From: Vombatus ursinus | Taxonomy: Eukaryota; Chordata; Mammalia; Diprotodontia; Vombatidae | Assembly (NCBI RefSeq): GCF_900497805.2 | Contig: NW_020954702.1 | Coordinates: 2,296,124-2,360,123, forward strand | DNA length: 64,000 nucleotides | Direction of reading: 5' to 3' | Program-made: the position numbers and the translations under genes | Notes under the pieces: model-generated | Told to the model about the DNA's origin: nothing | Seen by the model: the letters and a program-made list of their open reading frames with translations, nothing else | The model's database searches: none | In this document: positions 59,874 through 64,000 of the stretch, one piece after another | How the letters are laid out: the number at the start of each line of letters is the position of its first letter | Numbering within the stretch: position 1 is the first letter of the stretch

Positions 59874-59972
59874 ATTTTTCTGTGAAAACTCCTATTAAAG
59901 TCAAAGTCATTGAAAAGGATATCATGGTCCAAGCAATTTCTTACCACAGTGATTTCTCCTCTTCAGATACAG
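59874..59972 (+). CDS. C2CD2: C2CD2 exon J (C-terminal region)
   Basis: This exon has 99 nt, donor gtaatg. It encodes 'DFSVKTPIKVKVIEKDIM' and then 'YHSDFSSSDT'. The acceptor is a tandem NAGNAG: cttagCAG|AT. Use of the first AG (exon start 59871) would add one Ala codon and keep the frame; use of the second (59874) gives the model shown. Lysines and hydrophobics suggest a basic segment of the tail, possibly membrane-contacting (inference). Confidence 0.8.
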
Positions 59973-60551
59973 GTAATGTCGCCAAGATTCTTTTTTTTCT
60001 CATGGTTTCATTTGATTTGTTCTTTATCCAGCTGTTCTTCCCTACTAAGTAATAACATGTTGGGGAGGGGGGCAGTCATGATACAGAATGAAGGACTTAG
60101 TCTAGTTGGATGAAAAAGATAAGCTTGGTAGTATGGCTAATACTTGGTTCAGATGTGGAAAAGCTAAAATTAAAGTTAGAAACATGACCAACATGTCATT
60201 ACTACCCTTTTATTTTTTCAAATACCATGAAGATGAGAAAAAAGTGGATGGATTGTAGTCTCTTAAATCAAGTATCTGCCATACCCATATGTGTTATATC
60301 ATGGATTTATTATTCATTAAAGTATTGTTAAAGAACCATGTTGATGACTAGTTTTTAGGGTTGATAAGATCAGAAGTTTAAAAAGTATTACTATATTTTT
60401 TTTATTTGATGATATTAATGATTTTAACTGTCATAAGTTTTTTTTATGATAATTCTGTCTTACCATGGAAATGGTTTAATATCTCTTATAATGGGAAATA
60501 AGTACTTCACTTTAACATTATAATGAGAACTTTCATTATGCTTTCAAATGA

Positions 60552-60746
<195 letters not shown>

Positions 60747-60794
60747 TAAGACTGTCTGTATTTATTGGTATGTGTATTATGTTTGTTCTTTTGC

Positions 60795-60797
60795 CAT

Positions 60798-60832
<35 letters not shown>

Positions 60833-60840
60833 CACATATT
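60795..60840. repeat. (CA)n(TA)n microsatellite
   Basis: About 14 CA units followed by TA and TACACA units, 60 bp after exon K. Confidence 0.95.
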
Positions 60841-60944
60841 GCTTTGCATTCTGTTAACATCTCCATGATTATTATCCCCTTTATATGCATTATACTAAAT
60901 TATAAATTATAATGACAACTATATTGACTTAGCTTTTGTGATAG

Positions 60945-61560
60945 AATTCATTTCAATTCACCAACCATCTATTAAACCCCTACTATGTTTTAGGCACTAG
61001 TTTAAGATAAAAATTATCTAGTCTCTGCCCTCAAGGTGTTTAGATTCGACTGGGACGGTGGGTGGATGGAATATTTCACAGAATAAGTATAATACAAGGT
61101 GGGGAGTGAAGAAGACATTACTTGGTTAGAAAATTTGCTCTAGCAATATTAGGGGAGACTTGAAAGAAGATAAGGATTTTGAAAGACAGAAGATGGAAAA
61201 AGCCATTCCGGGCATGATGATGAATGACTTCTGCTAGATATGTGTAGATAGGAGATGACATGTCAAAAACACAGGCATGGCTAGAAGTCCACTTTGGCTA
61301 AAACACAGAGTCCATGAAGGCAGTGTAAAGTGAGGAAAGGTAGATGGATTATAGCTAGACTGTGGTGGTTCTCAAATGCCAGGTTGAAAAGTTTTTTGTT
61401 TTTTTTTCCTAGAAGCAATAGAGAACCACTGATAGCTTTTGAACATGAAGATGACATGATCAGATCTGTTCAATGAGATCATTTGGCAGTTGTGTGAAGT
61501 ATGGATTGTGAAAGGCTGAGACAATAGTCCAGTTGATGAGGGAATGAACTAGGTTTGTGA
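60945..61560 (+). repeat. Ancient mammalian interspersed repeat (family not named)
   Basis: 'aacccctactatgttttagg', 'ctctgccctcaaggtgttta', 'gagaaccactgatagctttt', 'gatgacatgatcagatctgt' and 'gagacaatagtccagttgat' are ordered phrases of a repeat dispersed in marsupials and probably placentals. No coding potential. A short piece of its start occurs at 15205. Confidence 0.6.
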
Positions 61561-61772
61561 CAGTGACCATGTCAAGACCTGGAATATTCTACTTATCTAC
61601 GTTCTACATACCTTTGATAACTGCTCCTATCTAATGATACTAGGTCTGGATACATTCCCCAGAGGTTAGCAAACTCTCATCTCCTCTTCCTCTTCTAATT
61701 AAAGTGATACTAAGTCTTCAATTGCTTAAGAGTTAAACATTCCCAACTGAAACTCCTGTTGCATGTTCTTTC

Positions 61773-61929
61773 GTTTGTTTTGGGTTTCTTTTAGGCAGTT
61801 GGGGTTAAGTGACTTACTCAGGGTCACACAGCTAGTAAATGTCAAGTGTTTGGTCTGAGACTGGATTTGAACTCAGGTCCTCCTGACTTCAGGGCCAGTG
61901 CTCTATCCACTGTGCCACCTAGTTGCCCC
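61773..61929 (-). mobile_element. Marsupial short CORE-SINE
   Basis: Full minus copy. Exact 13-bp target duplication TGCATGTTCTTTC at 61760-61772 and 61930-61942. Confidence 0.97.
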
Positions 61930-61944
61930 TGCATGTTCTTTCAT

Positions 61945-62645
61945 TCAGCTCTACTGGAACCCTACCCCGCTCAGTCCAGGTCTGCTTACCCCTTCTGCTG
62001 TGCCCCCTGGAACTCCTATACCATAAATGACAAATTTCCTTTTATTTTAGATCTCTAACTCTCAAGGACCTTTCAGTCTTATGGAACTCACAGAGAACTG
62101 ACTTCTCTTCAGATGCCACTTCATCCCTGGCCATTTTTCCATCCTTTCTAGTACTGGTGGTACCTTCTGTCATACCTCTTGATTCACTGTTCCCAGTAGA
62201 GGGGTAAGGAGGGGCAGGTTGTTAGAATACTTTATATCCCTGTACAGTAGCACAAAATCTCTCCCAGCTTTCATGTTGTTTGATTGTTCTGTCTAGCCTC
62301 AGTCCCATAGTTTTGACTCCCTTCTTTGTGGCAATCCCTTCTTTCCATGCTTACATTTTCCTATTTCCATACCACATTTCACTCTCTCCCCTTCTTTATT
62401 TCTGGGTTTTCTACACATCATCAGTAGCTGTATTCTTCTTCTACTCCTACTTCTACCTAGACTGACTTTTAAAGGTCCACCTGGGATCCAGATCTCTCTG
62501 TTTAACCTGTTGAGTTGCTCCCTTTCTAATTCGCTGAAAGGGCTTATTTGAATTTCACAAAGATTTCAAATAAGTGGCCAAAATTTTCACTTTTTACCTT
62601 CTTTTTGCTCCCTTTTCTGTGACTTATCTCTTGAACTTTCAAAGA
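61945..62645. other. Pyrimidine-rich intron with nothing recognised
   Basis: C/T-rich, no family named. The open frames at 61846-62058 and 62280-62465 are not protein-like. Confidence 0.4.
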
Positions 62646-62649
62646 TTAA

Positions 62650-62910
62650 CTCCTTTATGGTAGTTAGGTGGTGCGGTGAATAGAGTTCTTGGCCTAGAGT
62701 CAGGAAGATCTGAGGTCAAATCCAGCTTTAGACACTTAGTAGCTACGTGACCCTGGACAAGTCACTTAACCTCTTTATGCCTCAGTTTTCTCATTTTAAA
62801 AATAGGATAATAATAACTCTACTTCCCAGGTTGTTGTTAGGATCAAACAAGATATTATTTGTAAAGCACTTAGCACAAGACCTGCCACAAATTAATAAAT
62901 TTGTGTTCCC
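62650..62910 (+). mobile_element. MIR-like marsupial CORE-SINE
   Basis: Complete plus copy: 'ggtagttaggtggtgcggtg' head, 'gaccctggacaagtcactta' CORE, then the MIR-type 3' region 'gttgttgttaggatcaaaca' and 'gtaaagcacttagcacaaga'. Confidence 0.85.
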
Positions 62911-63139
62911 TTCCTTTCCCCTCCTCACTTACATTCATCCCTTAGTTAAACATTTGTTGATGCCTGAAAATTGACTGGGATGCATTTGAGCATATATGTC
63001 CATAGTTCCAAATTCTGGGTATCTTTTCAATGACTTACAAGTGTAAATTATATGAATATTCTATTATATGCATGTCTCTGGTACACAATTATAATTGAAT
63101 AAGCATAATTATATATAATCATCAAAACAGAGTATTATT

Positions 63140-63302
63140 GGGGCAGCTAGGTGGCACAGTGGATAGAGCACTGGCCCTGAAGTCAGGAGGACCTGAGTTC
63201 AAATCCAGCCTCAAACCAAACACTTGACACTTACTAGCTGTGTGACCCTGCGCAAGTCACTTAACCCCAATTGCCTCACTGAAAAAAAAAAACAAAAACA
63301 AC
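63140..63302 (+). mobile_element. Marsupial short CORE-SINE
   Basis: Full plus copy with an A-rich tail. Exact 14-bp target duplication AACAGAGTATTATT at 63126-63139 and 63303-63316. A small duplication 'aaaccaaaca' lies within the body. Confidence 0.97.
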
Positions 63303-63316
63303 AACAGAGTATTATT

Positions 63317-64000
63317 ATGTCAGTAATTCTATATAACAATACAACATACATAAATAGTATAGCATATGCAAATAGATAAATAACAAAATTACATGTAACT
63401 GGCAAATATGTTTATGGTACACTGATATGCTGTAATTACTATATGTATCAGTGAACACTGCAATTACATGCAAGGAACATCTTGCATTAGTGTTGTTATC
63501 TGACTACATGTGTAACCACTTTTCCAGTTTCCTCTATCATGGGTTAGTTTGGTTACAGGTTAAAATAGATCTCAGTGTCCTATGACTCTATCCCTGTGCC
63601 TGAATTACTTCATCAGAAATATAGTCTTAAATCTCTAAACTTGAATTTGTGGAGGATTCAGGCTGTCTGTGGGGAGTTTTCTGTACCCTGGGAATCTCTA
63701 CAACTCAGATTTTAGGCAGAAAAAGTACTAACTAGATTTAGTCCTCTTCACCTATTTGGACAAGTTGTGGGATGACAGTACACTGAATTTTCTTTTATCA
63801 AAGTATTTGTTCCTGAGTCATTATGTGGTCAGGCAATCATTGAAAAAATGGTAAGTTGTCTTCTTTGCTGAGGATTCTCTGAGGCAAATATTCATCATCA
63901 CATGTCCCTTCTATCTCTGTGCCTGTGACCTTGTGATCCAATTCTCTGCTAACTTGTGTTTACCATGATCACCAAGAGTTGTTAGCAAAAGTGTTTCAGT
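63317..64000. other. Intron with nothing recognised
   Basis: AT-rich then mixed sequence to the end of the window. No further C2CD2 exon with a matching phase was found. Confidence 0.45.

Noticed and set aside
63140-63302. tRNA-like A and B box sequence as a tRNA gene (here and in the other SINEs)
   Set aside because: These are SINE heads with CORE segments, tails and target duplications, not functional tRNAs.

Overview
This is mammalian nuclear DNA from a marsupial. The short tRNA-derived CORE-SINE that begins GGGGCAGCTAGGTGG occurs about a dozen times, usually with clear target-site duplications. It is accompanied by MAR1-type SINEs with an RTE/BovB-like tail, RTE (BovB-type) LINE pieces, marsupial-type L1 and half-L1 (HAL1) elements, and MIR and L2 fossils. 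I cannot tell from sequence alone whether the species is Australian or American. There are no bacterial features, operons, CRISPR arrays or tRNA/rRNA genes.

The only host gene I can support lies on the + strand and runs through the whole window. Eleven internal exons (2078-2173, 9827-9946, 13142-13246, 22469-22591, 23444-23567, 29108-29216, 45725-45789, 46751-46878, 58298-58487, 59874-59972, 60610-60737) have consensus GT-AG borders. They join without a frame break into 1,287 nt (429 codons). The protein reads as an SMP-type lipid-transfer domain followed by a C2 domain and a charged tail. This is the architecture of the C2CD2/TMEM24 family; C2CD2 is the best match, and the long introns also fit it. 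The first exons (membrane anchor and start of SMP) and the last exons lie outside the window.

The rest is intron and mostly transposon-derived. 2.3-4.3 kb: RTE endonuclease/5' region (minus). 4.4-7.6 kb: a long ancient mammalian repeat interrupted by a SINE and by a block containing a solo LTR. 8.6-9.5 kb: L2. 15.3-21.9 kb: L1 in both orientations, with an RTE reverse-transcriptase fragment and a SINE between two L1 blocks. 25.9-28.9 kb: an end-to-end HAL1 with an 8-bp target-site duplication. The 16.5-kb intron (29.2-45.7 kb) holds several solo LTRs, four of them with exact 4- or 6-bp duplications, one inside a SINE and one inside an L1. It also holds a near-perfect 89-bp inverted repeat at 36.1-36.5 kb. 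47.6-51.2 kb: an L1/HAL1 (minus) carrying three SINEs. 52.7-57.4 kb: an L1 (plus) with internal losses, abutting an L1 3' end (minus).

I found no convincing previously undescribed system. The most useful observations are the gene model with two possible tandem splice sites, the intact-ended HAL1, the inverted repeat, and the set of dated-by-nesting solo LTRs.
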